Positions 25,722-32,873 of a stretch of 46,740 nucleotides of DNA are shown one piece after another. Origin of the DNA: a bacterium (GTDB lineage: Bacteria; CAIWAD01); the NCBI GenBank assembly GCA_030429345.1, contig JAUIFJ010000026.1:1-46740 (forward strand), read 5' to 3'. Position 1 is the first letter of the stretch; the number at the start of each line of letters is the position of its first letter. Under the pieces are notes generated by a model. That model saw nothing but the letters and a program-made list of their open reading frames with translations. It had not been told where the DNA came from and did not search any database. The position numbers and the translations under genes are program-made.

Positions 25722-26693
25722 ATGAAGATGAGCAAGATTCCCGTTGTGCTGTTCCGCACGGCTCTGGTCATCAGCGTGACCGCTGTTGGCGCCAAGGCTT
25801 TCACGGGAGATGTAGCGGTCGATTTCGTCGGCCCGGATGTCGCTGTCCAGCTGGATCCCATGGACGTCGGTCTGCCCGTGCAGGCTCCCGGCGGAACGGT
25901 TTCCGGTTGGGAATTCACGGCGGTCCTGTTCGAGCTGGATGCCGCCAACGACATGCTGCGCGTGGGCCTCGACTATGTCGGTCACGCCGGCGACGCCGAC
26001 GGTGATGGCGATCCTTCCAACAGCAGCGCCTGGCTGCTGGGCAACGGCGGCTTCGACTTCGCCAACCTGGGCGGTACCGAGTCGATCTGCATCGCTTTCG
26101 ATTTCGACAGCGACATGAACATGGACGTCATCGCTGGTGTGAGCGCCATGACGGACACCTATTCGGTCAACGCCTTCAACAATGGCGGCCTGCTGCCCTT
26201 CAGCTTCGGCGCGCCGATGCCCATGCATCAGGGTGCCTACATGATTGGCCCCGATTTCGAGCTGGAACTGACCAACCTGAGCGGTCTGGCCGACTACACG
26301 AACATGGACGAGTACTGCTTCTACTACTCCGTGTTCAGCGGTTCCTATGCTGACGACGGTATTGGCGAGGACTTCAAGTTCGGCGAAGTCTGCCTGGACA
26401 ACCGCAGTGCGGACGCCCAGGAAGTCGCGGGTGATTTCGGTCTGGCTGCCGCCTACCCGAATCCCTTCAACCCGACCACGACCCTGTCCTTCCAGACTCC
26501 CGAGACCGGCATGGCCAACCTGAGCGTCTACAACCTGGCCGGCCGCAAGGTCGCCACGCTGGTTGACGGCATGGTCGACGCCGGTAATCACGAGGTCGTT
26601 TTCGATGCCTCGAACCTGAGCAGCGGCGTGTATTTCTACACCCTGCGCACCGCGAACCTGGTCGAGACCCGCAAGATGGTCCTGACCAAGTAA
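25722..26693 (+). CDS. Secreted sorting-domain protein, paralog 3 of 3
   Basis: 323 residues. A signal peptide ends near GAKA; the passenger keeps the shared TESICIAFDFDSDMNMDVIAGV and DDGIGEDFKFGEVCLDNRSAD segments with both Cys; the sorting block NPFNPTTTLSF follows, then SNLSSGVYFYTL and a final RKMVLTK. It is more diverged from paralogs 1 and 2 than they are from each other, mostly near residues 195-230 and in the last third. ATG 25722 follows AGGGGGAACAA; a longer open frame from 25617 would include the promoter and is rejected. Own sigma-54 promoter and terminator. Confidence 0.9.
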   Translation: MKMSKIPVVLFRTALVISVTAVGAKAFTGDVAVDFVGPDVAVQLDPMDVGLPVQAPGGTVSGWEFTAVLFELDAANDMLRVGLDYVGHAGDADGDGDPSNSSAWLLGNGGFDFANLGGTESICIAFDFDSDMNMDVIAGVSAMTDTYSVNAFNNGGLLPFSFGAPMPMHQGAYMIGPDFELELTNLSGLADYTNMDEYCFYYSVFSGSYADDGIGEDFKFGEVCLDNRSADAQEVAGDFGLAAAYPNPFNPTTTLSFQTPETGMANLSVYNLAGRKVATLVDGMVDAGNHEVVFDASNLSSGVYFYTLRTANLVETRKMVLTK

Positions 26694-26722
26694 GCATCCG
26701 GCAACGTACTACGGCGTTCCAG

Positions 26723-26757
26723 CCCCCTTCCGGTCTCACCGGAAGGGGGTTTCTCTT
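26723..26757 (+). terminator. Rho-independent terminator after paralog 3
   Basis: Stem CCCCCTTCCGG / CCGGAAGGGGG (26723-26749) with loop TCTCA, followed by TTTCTCTTT. Confidence 0.9.
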
Positions 26758-26963
26758 TGGGCCAATGGGTCAGGATCGCAGTGGTCCCGGTCACGGAAGT
26801 GCTGCCGGCGAAAATGGCGAAGGGTACTCGCTTGCCGGGGGTCATCCAGCGAGACAGGATTCCATCATGCTGAATTCGATGCCCTCGGAAGCGGCAACAG
26901 ATTCTCTTGCAGCATGATCAATAACAGGGATAGCAACCCTGGCTGTCGTCCGCTCGTCAGGAC

Positions 26964-26993
26964 AAGAAAAAGGCCCCTCGAAAACAAGGGGCC
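26964..26993 (-). terminator. Rho-independent terminator (leftward)
   Basis: Read leftward: GGCCCCT-TGTTTTCG-AGGGGCC (26972-26993) followed by TTTTTCTTG. It is the likely end of the leftward respiratory operon, about 230 bases past its last stop codon. Confidence 0.8.
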
Positions 26994-27224
26994 CGAAATC
27001 GATGCGTGACAGGATCGCATCGGGAGGTGTGGCGAATTCAGCTGCAGGAAGGTACATGGATGAATCGGATCCGGCAAGATCCGCCAAGTGATTCCTCTTT
27101 CATATTTCCCTATTGGTCTATTCACTAATTCTGATCAAGTTGGACCAACAAACTTGTTTCTTCTGCCTTTGCATATCGGCAGAAGAATGGACAATTATTA
27201 CTCTCTCATTAGCCGTTTCGCTAA

Positions 27225-28442
27225 TTATCCGCAACCACCGCCAACGACCTTGGGCTTTTTCAGCTGGATGCGATCCGGCCAGGAAAGTCTGTCAAAGGTA
27301 CCGGGCAGGGGGCGGGAAATCGTTCTTCGGCTACCCAGAGCCTGCTGAAAACCCTGGTCCGCGCGATCCTGCGCGCCCTCCAGGACCTGATAGTCGGCCG
27401 CGTCCCCTCCGCATGCCTCCAGCCAGGGCTGCAGACCATCGGCCAGGTAGTAGAGATTGCCAAGCCCCAGGCGGTGGAAGGCCTTCCAGGCCTGGCGCGC
27501 GCTCGCCTCGTCCTCGGCAACGAGCAGGGTCACTCGTCCGCTTTGACCGCGTGCTTCTTCCGCATAGGCCTGCATCCCCGTCGGCACCATGCGACGCGCG
27601 TCGCGCAAATGGAAGAGATTGAAGGAGGATTCCGGACGCAGATCCAGGATCTGCAGGTCCATGCGGTTGTCGCGCATGGTGCGCAGGGCTTCCGCGGGAC
27701 CGACCGCAAAGGCCCCATTTTCCAAGGCGCGATGGAGAGTATCCGGTTGCTTCCTCCAGTAGTACACGGGTCCGGGCTCCTCGATCAGGAACAGGGCCAG
27801 GGCGAAGACCACGAAAGCGCCATGAGCGACTGCTCGCATTTTGCTGGCCCGGTTGAAGGTTCGTGAATGGAACTGGCGCTGTATGACAGCCGCCAGGGCG
27901 AAGAGTGCCAGAGCCAGGAAAACGACTCCCAGGAGGACCACCGGGCGGCTGCTGTCGAAGAGCTGCGTCAGATCCTGCCGGCCGTAGTCTCCAAGGGTCC
28001 AGAGTGCTTCGAGTTTCCGGAAGGATTCACCGAAGGAGAACATGCCGACCAGGGCGCCAAGGACGAAGAAAAGACCGTCCAGCTTCAAGGTCGCCAGGGC
28101 AACCAGCGATGTGCCGGGACAGAATCCGCCGACAATGAAGCCGACGCCCATCAGCCCTCCGCCAATGAGTGCCGAGGCCAACCAGGTCGGCGGCAGCCAG
28201 ATCGTCTCCAGCACCAGCCATCCTGCAGCACCGGCCAGCCCCAGCAGCAGGGCCGCGGTGACGATGGCCGTGAACATGACGCGCAGAACGGCCAGGTCGC
28301 GGAAATAGAACTGGCCGGCCAGCTTGCGGCTGTCCCCGAATCCGGCACTTTCCAGAATGAAACCGAAGGCCATGCCGATTCCCAGCATGAGCAACAGGGA
28401 GGGCAGGTCGGAGGCGTGAGCCTCTGGAGCGATGGGAAACAT
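27225..28442 (-). CDS. YeeE/YedE sulfur transporter half fused to a Cys-less rhodanese-like domain with GGC tail (leftward operon)
   Basis: 405 residues. The first 230 or so form membrane helices of the YeeE/YedE family (SUF transporter), with AFGFILESAGFGDSRKLAGQ and GFIVGGFCPGTSLVALATLKLDG, which holds the conserved Cys of thiosulfate-type channels. A rhodanese-like part follows (LQILDLRPESSFNLFHLRDA ... GNLYYLADGLQPW). The active-site loop reads TLLVAEDEASARQ, with no Cys. The protein ends KKPKVVGGGCG, a flexible lysine/glycine tail with a single Cys. It is last in the operon and follows the short YeeE/YedE gene by three bases. I infer that it receives imported sulfur on the C-terminal Cys. 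Homologous to the protein encoded at 37120-38313. Confidence 0.88.
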   Translation of the reverse strand: MFPIAPEAHASDLPSLLLMLGIGMAFGFILESAGFGDSRKLAGQFYFRDLAVLRVMFTAIVTAALLLGLAGAAGWLVLETIWLPPTWLASALIGGGLMGVGFIVGGFCPGTSLVALATLKLDGLFFVLGALVGMFSFGESFRKLEALWTLGDYGRQDLTQLFDSSRPVVLLGVVFLALALFALAAVIQRQFHSRTFNRASKMRAVAHGAFVVFALALFLIEEPGPVYYWRKQPDTLHRALENGAFAVGPAEALRTMRDNRMDLQILDLRPESSFNLFHLRDARRMVPTGMQAYAEEARGQSGRVTLLVAEDEASARQAWKAFHRLGLGNLYYLADGLQPWLEACGGDAADYQVLEGAQDRADQGFQQALGSRRTISRPLPGTFDRLSWPDRIQLKKPKVVGGGCG

Positions 28443-28445
28443 GGT

Positions 28446-28976
28446 CTACTCCTGAGTCCAGAGCCGGCCCAGGGGGCGAGCCAGCGTGTAGGCCGCAATG
28501 AAAACGCTGAACATGAAAATCCAGGCTCCGACGGAAAGCATGGCCCCGCCGCTGAGCGCCAGACCGGAAGTGCACCCGCGGGCAAAGCGCGCACCGAATC
28601 CCATCAGCACTCCGCCCGCAAAGGCGAACAGCCAGCGCTGCTTCTTCCCCAGCAGCGGACCTCGCCGTGTCTCGACACGCATGCGGCCGTGCAGCACGCC
28701 GCTGAGCGCTCCGCCGATCAGCACTCCGATCACCTGCAGCACAAGCCAGTGGTCGAAGGTGTTGCTGGCTGCCATGGGCGCCGTATACGGATTCTGCAGG
28801 ATGTGGTCCGGCTGGAACAGTCCCTGGGCCATCAGGATCAGGCGGTGCAGTCCTCCGGAAGCGCCCAGTCCGTGTCCGGTCAATATAAAGGCTCCGAAAA
28901 GCAGCAGGCCCAGCAGCAGGCCGGCAACGGTCGGGTTCCAGTAGCGTTCGCCGCCCTGGGGAAGGTCGTGTTTCAT
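28446..28976 (-). CDS. YeeE/YedE family sulfur transporter half (leftward operon)
   Basis: 176 residues, four to five membrane helices. The signature GFGARFARGCTSGLALSGGA carries the conserved Cys of YeeE/YedE proteins, which import thiosulfate or related sulfur species. Full-length transporters have two such halves; here the second half is the next gene (27225-28442), so the pair probably makes one split transporter. It starts four bases inside the cytochrome b gene (ATGA 28973-28976). Homologous to the protein encoded at 36620-37129. Confidence 0.92.
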   Translation of the reverse strand: MKHDLPQGGERYWNPTVAGLLLGLLLFGAFILTGHGLGASGGLHRLILMAQGLFQPDHILQNPYTAPMAASNTFDHWLVLQVIGVLIGGALSGVLHGRMRVETRRGPLLGKKQRWLFAFAGGVLMGFGARFARGCTSGLALSGGAMLSVGAWIFMFSVFIAAYTLARPLGRLWTQE

Positions 28977-29611
28977 CTTTCGGCCCCTTCTGCGTGCCCC
29001 TGGGGCAGGTCCTCGTAGCCCGTGATCATGGCGACGAAATTGCTGGCGGGCGTGTGACCCGTCGTCGCCAGGTAGATGTGCGACACCAGGAAGACCAGCA
29101 GCATCCAGGCCAGCAGCAGGTGCAAGCTCGCCAGCAGGCCGATCCAGGTGGGTGGAAGCATGCCGCGCAAGCCTGCATGGCCGCTCCAGAGCAGGAGGCC
29201 GCTGAAAACCTGTCCCGGCAGGGCGATATTGAGCAGCGCCAGGTAGGTCAGCTTCTGCAGCGGATTCAGCTTGGCCTGGCGCGTCTTCTCCACAGGATGG
29301 TCCTCGCCGCGGAAAATGCCTCCCGTGTAATACCTGGCCTGCCGCAGGGCCAGGCCGAAGAATCCCGGGTCGTCGGGCAGGAACTGCAGGATCTCCCGCG
29401 AGAAGATGTGGTACAACAGCCCCAGCAGGGCATTGAGCGCCAGCGCCAGGCCGGCCCAGCGATGCAGGAACTCGGCGAAACGGAAATCCAGCAACAGCGG
29501 CAGGTCGGGACGGTGCACGACCGCTCCGGTCCAGAAGAGCAGCAGGATCACGCCGGCCTGGACCCAGTGCCAGGCGCGCTCGTGCAGGTCATACATTCGA
29601 ACGCGTTGCAT
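28973..29611 (-). CDS. Membrane cytochrome b (di-heme, FdnI/PhsC-like)
   Basis: 212 residues with four membrane helices. Conserved His residues that can bind two b-type hemes occur in YDLHERAWHW, FLHRWAGLALALN, SLHLLLAWMLL and VSHIYLATTGH; the TGH and the closing MITGYED are typical for the cytochrome b subunit of formate dehydrogenase and thiosulfate reductase. It should pass electrons between the quinone pool and the multiheme cytochromes encoded just upstream. GGAGAATCC precedes the ATG; it overlaps the heptaheme gene (TGATG) and the next gene (ATGA). Confidence 0.93.
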   Translation of the reverse strand: MQRVRMYDLHERAWHWVQAGVILLLFWTGAVVHRPDLPLLLDFRFAEFLHRWAGLALALNALLGLLYHIFSREILQFLPDDPGFFGLALRQARYYTGGIFRGEDHPVEKTRQAKLNPLQKLTYLALLNIALPGQVFSGLLLWSGHAGLRGMLPPTWIGLLASLHLLLAWMLLVFLVSHIYLATTGHTPASNFVAMITGYEDLPQGHAEGAER

Positions 29612-31110
29612 CAGGATTCTCCTTCCCGCCGGGAACCGGCGCGCCAGCGCAGGAAGCCATGGCTGCAGACCGCCACCAGGGTCGCCATCAGCAGGACCAG
29701 TCCTGTGACGTCGAGCATGGCGCTCTTCTGTCCGGGCATGTACCCGTGGTTCCCGCGTGCGGATTGTGCGACAAGCCCCTGGCCCGCGACCGGCAACAGG
29801 GTGGGCTCGGTGTATACATCTTGGGGATCGCGGAAGGGGGGCGCCTCCCCGTCCGCGGACAGCGCGACGGGCATGCGAAAAGAGGCAGCCTCCGGATGAT
29901 GGCAGCTGCCGCAGTCCCGCAATGCCCGGCTTCCGTCCTGAATGCCGTGCTGCAGTTCGACAATGCGCAGTTCACGTCGGGCATCTTCGACCAGCAGGAC
30001 CAGGTTGACCGGAACATAGCGCGCCTTTCCCATGTGATCCGTCTTCTCAAGCAGCAGCGGTTTGGCACCCCTTTGCAGAAGGCGGCTGTCCGATGGCGGT
30101 CCCCCGGCTCCGCGCCAGCTGCTCTCCACGACCTTTCCCTGGGCCAGGCGTAGCTCGGCCAGGGCCCCGGCGGGCATTTCCGGAATATGGCATGCCCTGC
30201 AGTCCAGCCTTTCGAAATGCGATTCGCGGTAGGGCAGCCACTCGTGTGGCAGGAAAGGATCGTGGCAATCGCGGCAGCTGCGCATGTCCTGCGCCTCCCC
30301 GGCATCGCCGACGGAGGCGAGCCTGTGCGACGGCTGTTCCAGCCAGTCGCCGAAGCCCTGCCGTCGCGGTTCGTAGAGCAGGTGGGGCGGACTCAGGTCC
30401 GCGTCCAGCCTCCGCTGCATGGGATTGTCAATGCCGTGATGACAAGCCGTGCACTCGAGCAGCGCGCGGGCATGCACATCCCAGGGATCATGCCGGCCTG
30501 TCTTGTCCGCCAGGTTCAGCGGGCTGTCGGACAGACGCTGCGCCGAGTAGAACTGCCCCTGCCAGGCCCAGTCCGCGGGAACAGCATCCTGCAGCAGTGC
30601 GTCGCCGCCGCCCGCTTCGGCCAGGCCATGGCAGGTGCCGCAGCTCGAGCGGCTGCCTGCCTGCAGCGGCAGGCGATCCACGGGCCAGGCGCCATCGGGT
30701 CCGAAAGCATCCGTGTTCCAGGCCAGGGCTTCCGGGTCCACCAGCTCGCTGGCCGCCAGGGTCGCCATGCCGGCGTGCTCCGCATCCCCTTCGGACAGCC
30801 GGCGGATCCGCTGCGGCAAGTCGGCCTGGTCCAGGTGGCAGGCGAAACAGTCCGGTACCGGGTCGCCTTCCGTATACAGCCAGTCGCTGCTGGCCGCCTC
30901 GCCAGGGCCGCCGCCCAGTCCCGGCGTGTGGCTGCTGTGCGTCGAGATGTACTCCACATCGTGACACGACCCGCAGCTCTGGACGAAGTCGTGGGGCCGG
31001 GCAGTCGAGGTCACCGGTCGCCCCGCATTGTCCAGCAGCCGGAAGTCCGGATGGGCCGCCTGCAGCGGCACCGCGCCGAGCAGCGGGAGCAGGAACACCA
31101 GGATCCTCAT
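29611..31110 (-). CDS. Heptaheme c-type cytochrome with C-terminal membrane anchor
   Basis: 499 residues. A signal peptide is followed by seven CxxCH motifs (CGSCH, CFACH, CGTCH, CTACH, CRDCH, CRACH, CGSCH). A single hydrophobic segment near the C-terminus (MLDVTGLVLLMATLVAVCS) anchors it in the inner membrane, with the hemes outside. It most likely relays electrons between the cytochrome b and the octaheme protein. It starts four bases inside the octaheme gene (ATGA 31107-31110), so translation is coupled. I do not recognise a named family. Confidence 0.9.
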   Translation of the reverse strand: MRILVFLLPLLGAVPLQAAHPDFRLLDNAGRPVTSTARPHDFVQSCGSCHDVEYISTHSSHTPGLGGGPGEAASSDWLYTEGDPVPDCFACHLDQADLPQRIRRLSEGDAEHAGMATLAASELVDPEALAWNTDAFGPDGAWPVDRLPLQAGSRSSCGTCHGLAEAGGGDALLQDAVPADWAWQGQFYSAQRLSDSPLNLADKTGRHDPWDVHARALLECTACHHGIDNPMQRRLDADLSPPHLLYEPRRQGFGDWLEQPSHRLASVGDAGEAQDMRSCRDCHDPFLPHEWLPYRESHFERLDCRACHIPEMPAGALAELRLAQGKVVESSWRGAGGPPSDSRLLQRGAKPLLLEKTDHMGKARYVPVNLVLLVEDARRELRIVELQHGIQDGSRALRDCGSCHHPEAASFRMPVALSADGEAPPFRDPQDVYTEPTLLPVAGQGLVAQSARGNHGYMPGQKSAMLDVTGLVLLMATLVAVCSHGFLRWRAGSRREGES

Positions 31111-32540
31111 TGGGCCACCACCTTTCCCTGCTTGCGCCGCCCGCCAACCAGCAGCGGATCCTCCTGGTAGCCCAGGGCTTCCCAGTCCATGCGCGATTGC
31201 TCCCCGTGGCAGTCGTCACACTGCAGCGAACGGCTCTTCTCGGCGACCATGTGAGACAGAGGCCAATACATTTCCGTTTCGGTGAAGCCGTAGCTGCCGC
31301 TGTAGGGGATTCCGCTGGCCTCGCTTCCCAGTTCCAGGGCCTGGTCCCAGTCGTAGGTCGTCCAATAGCCGCCGGGTCCGAAGGTCTTCGGCACCAGCAG
31401 GGTCCGGTGTTCCGTGTCGTAGACCTGGCGGCCCCGGTGGATCTTGAAGGGCCAGATCCGCGCTTGCTCGTCGCGGATGTCTCCCAGGGGTCCCGCCAGG
31501 ATGGTCGGTTGCTCGGCCAGGCTGTCCCCGGCCAGGTAGTGGCGGGCCTTGCCGTTGTACCACTCGTACTCGGGAACCACCTCGTGCTCCCACTCGAAGG
31601 CGCCCTTCCTGGCCATGTAGCGGTGGGGATCGGCGACCGCGCGTTCGCGCTCCCTGTCCCCGGCGACGGACCAGTCCCAGAACAGCTTGGTGCCTTCGTC
31701 CTGGGCCATTTCCGGAATATGGCAGGTCTGGCAGGCCAGGGTCCGGCCATGGAGATTGAGCCGCTCGTCGTCGTGCGGCGATTCCGTGTGACACTGATCG
31801 CATGTCACACGCTGATCGCTCTCCAGGCTGACCGAAATGGCCCGCCCCGGAATCCTGTGCTCCTCGGTCCAGTGGCAATCCGTGCACTGGAAGTCGTGCT
31901 TGCCCATGTGCACGTCGAGGCGCGGACCGGGATGCAGCAGGCTCTGGTCCAGGTCTCCGTGCTTGACAGCGTTTCCGCCGCCGCCGTTGAAGTGGCAGCT
32001 TCCGCAGGTCTGCCGGCTGGTCGGTCCGACGCTGGCCGCGACCAGGCGCAGATCGACGGCGGGATCCGGCAATCCGGACAGTCCCTTGCGATAGCTTCCG
32101 CTGCCGTCGTGGCAGACCAGGCAGTCCACGTTCTCCTCGATGGAGAAATCGAACTCGGCATCCTTCCAGCCATAGCCCGCGTGGCAGGTCGTGCAGCGAG
32201 GCCAGTTCGACTCCACCCCTATACAGAAGTTGTTCAGGGCATTGGCCTTGCCGAAGCGGATCGGCGCTTCACCGGGCCGCACTTCCATGGGACTGCCCTG
32301 CCAGTTCCAGTGGGCTGTCTGCTGCACATGTTTCGCGGCCTCTTCGTGGCAGGCAAGACAAGTGCGGGTGACTTCCGGACCGCTGGCCAGGCTGTCCGTG
32401 TAGAAAGGGGAATGATCCAGGGGTTTTCCACGCGTCGGAAGGTGTTCCCAGGGATCGTTGCCCTGGACTGCTCCCGGCAGGAGCGCGCCCAGCAAAAGCG
32501 CGTGCAGCAGGATCTGTGCCGTCATATGGATCCGGTTCAT
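31107..32540 (-). CDS. Octaheme c-type cytochrome, tetrathionate reductase family
   Basis: 477 residues with a signal peptide and eight CxxCH motifs (CLACH, CTTCH, CLVCH, CGSCH, CTDCH, CDQCH, CQTCH, CDDCH). NALNNFCIGVESNWPRCTTC and the following AGYGWKDAEFDF, VDCLVCHD and FNGGGGNAVKHGDLD are close to the octaheme tetrathionate reductase family. The characterised Shewanella enzyme reduces tetrathionate and also nitrogen compounds, so the substrate here is a family-level guess. I chose ATG 32538-32540 (AGGAAGAG upstream). It is first in the leftward operon, beside a candidate FNR-type site. It is not related to the molybdenum Ttr enzyme. Confidence 0.92.
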   Translation of the reverse strand: MNRIHMTAQILLHALLLGALLPGAVQGNDPWEHLPTRGKPLDHSPFYTDSLASGPEVTRTCLACHEEAAKHVQQTAHWNWQGSPMEVRPGEAPIRFGKANALNNFCIGVESNWPRCTTCHAGYGWKDAEFDFSIEENVDCLVCHDGSGSYRKGLSGLPDPAVDLRLVAASVGPTSRQTCGSCHFNGGGGNAVKHGDLDQSLLHPGPRLDVHMGKHDFQCTDCHWTEEHRIPGRAISVSLESDQRVTCDQCHTESPHDDERLNLHGRTLACQTCHIPEMAQDEGTKLFWDWSVAGDRERERAVADPHRYMARKGAFEWEHEVVPEYEWYNGKARHYLAGDSLAEQPTILAGPLGDIRDEQARIWPFKIHRGRQVYDTEHRTLLVPKTFGPGGYWTTYDWDQALELGSEASGIPYSGSYGFTETEMYWPLSHMVAEKSRSLQCDDCHGEQSRMDWEALGYQEDPLLVGGRRKQGKVVAQ

Positions 32541-32873
32541 GGAACTCTTCCTTTGGAAATGCATCGGCGGACAAGGTAACCGAATAGCTATTTAGATATT
32601 TGACGAAGATCAATATTGACCAATTAATCCTACTCGCTCATCAAGCTGGATTTTGCCCATTGCCTATTGAATTATCACAGGTTGTGATTGGATCGAAAGA
32701 GTGCCACAGAAAGCTCTGCATGATTTTGTTCAATAAGTCAATCAACTAGCCACTGCATAAACAACCACCAAGACAGCTCTACATAATGATATGTTCATGA
32801 AAGCATGAGTCAGGTCAAGAGTCCCGGCCCGCCAACCCTATACAATGGAGGCAGTCAGATTTCCGGAGGGCGC
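32541..32873. promoter_or_regulatory. Shared divergent promoter region of the two respiratory operons
   Basis: 333 bases, clearly more AT-rich than the flanking genes. It contains TTGAC-GAAG-ATCAA at 32600-32613, close to the FNR/CRP-type consensus TTGAT-N4-ATCAA, about 60 bases before the octaheme start. AT-rich stretches such as CATAATGATATG near 32790 could serve the rightward operon. No gene is seen. Confidence 0.55.
32600..32613. promoter_or_regulatory. FNR-like binding site
   Basis: TTGAC-GAAG-ATCAA matches 9 of 10 defined positions of the FNR/DNR consensus TTGAT-N4-ATCAA. Its place between two anaerobic-type respiratory operons supports oxygen control; no FNR gene is in the window. 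Confidence 0.45.

Larger units (their letters stand above)
26694..27224. other. Intergenic region with convergent terminators
   Basis: 531 bases between the third paralog and the sulfur-transporter operon, which converge here. Besides the terminators at 26723-26757 (rightward) and 26964-26993 (leftward), it holds a stem TTCTTCTGCC / GGCAGAAGAA at 27158-27187 just beyond the leftward operon's stop. A leftward open frame from TTG 27087 has GAGGAA upstream but runs through a terminator hairpin, so I do not call it a gene. Confidence 0.5.

Noticed and set aside
26842-27087. Leftward 81-codon frame from TTG 27087 with GAGGAA upstream
   Set aside because: It runs through the terminator hairpin at 26964-26993, and no recognisable domain is present.
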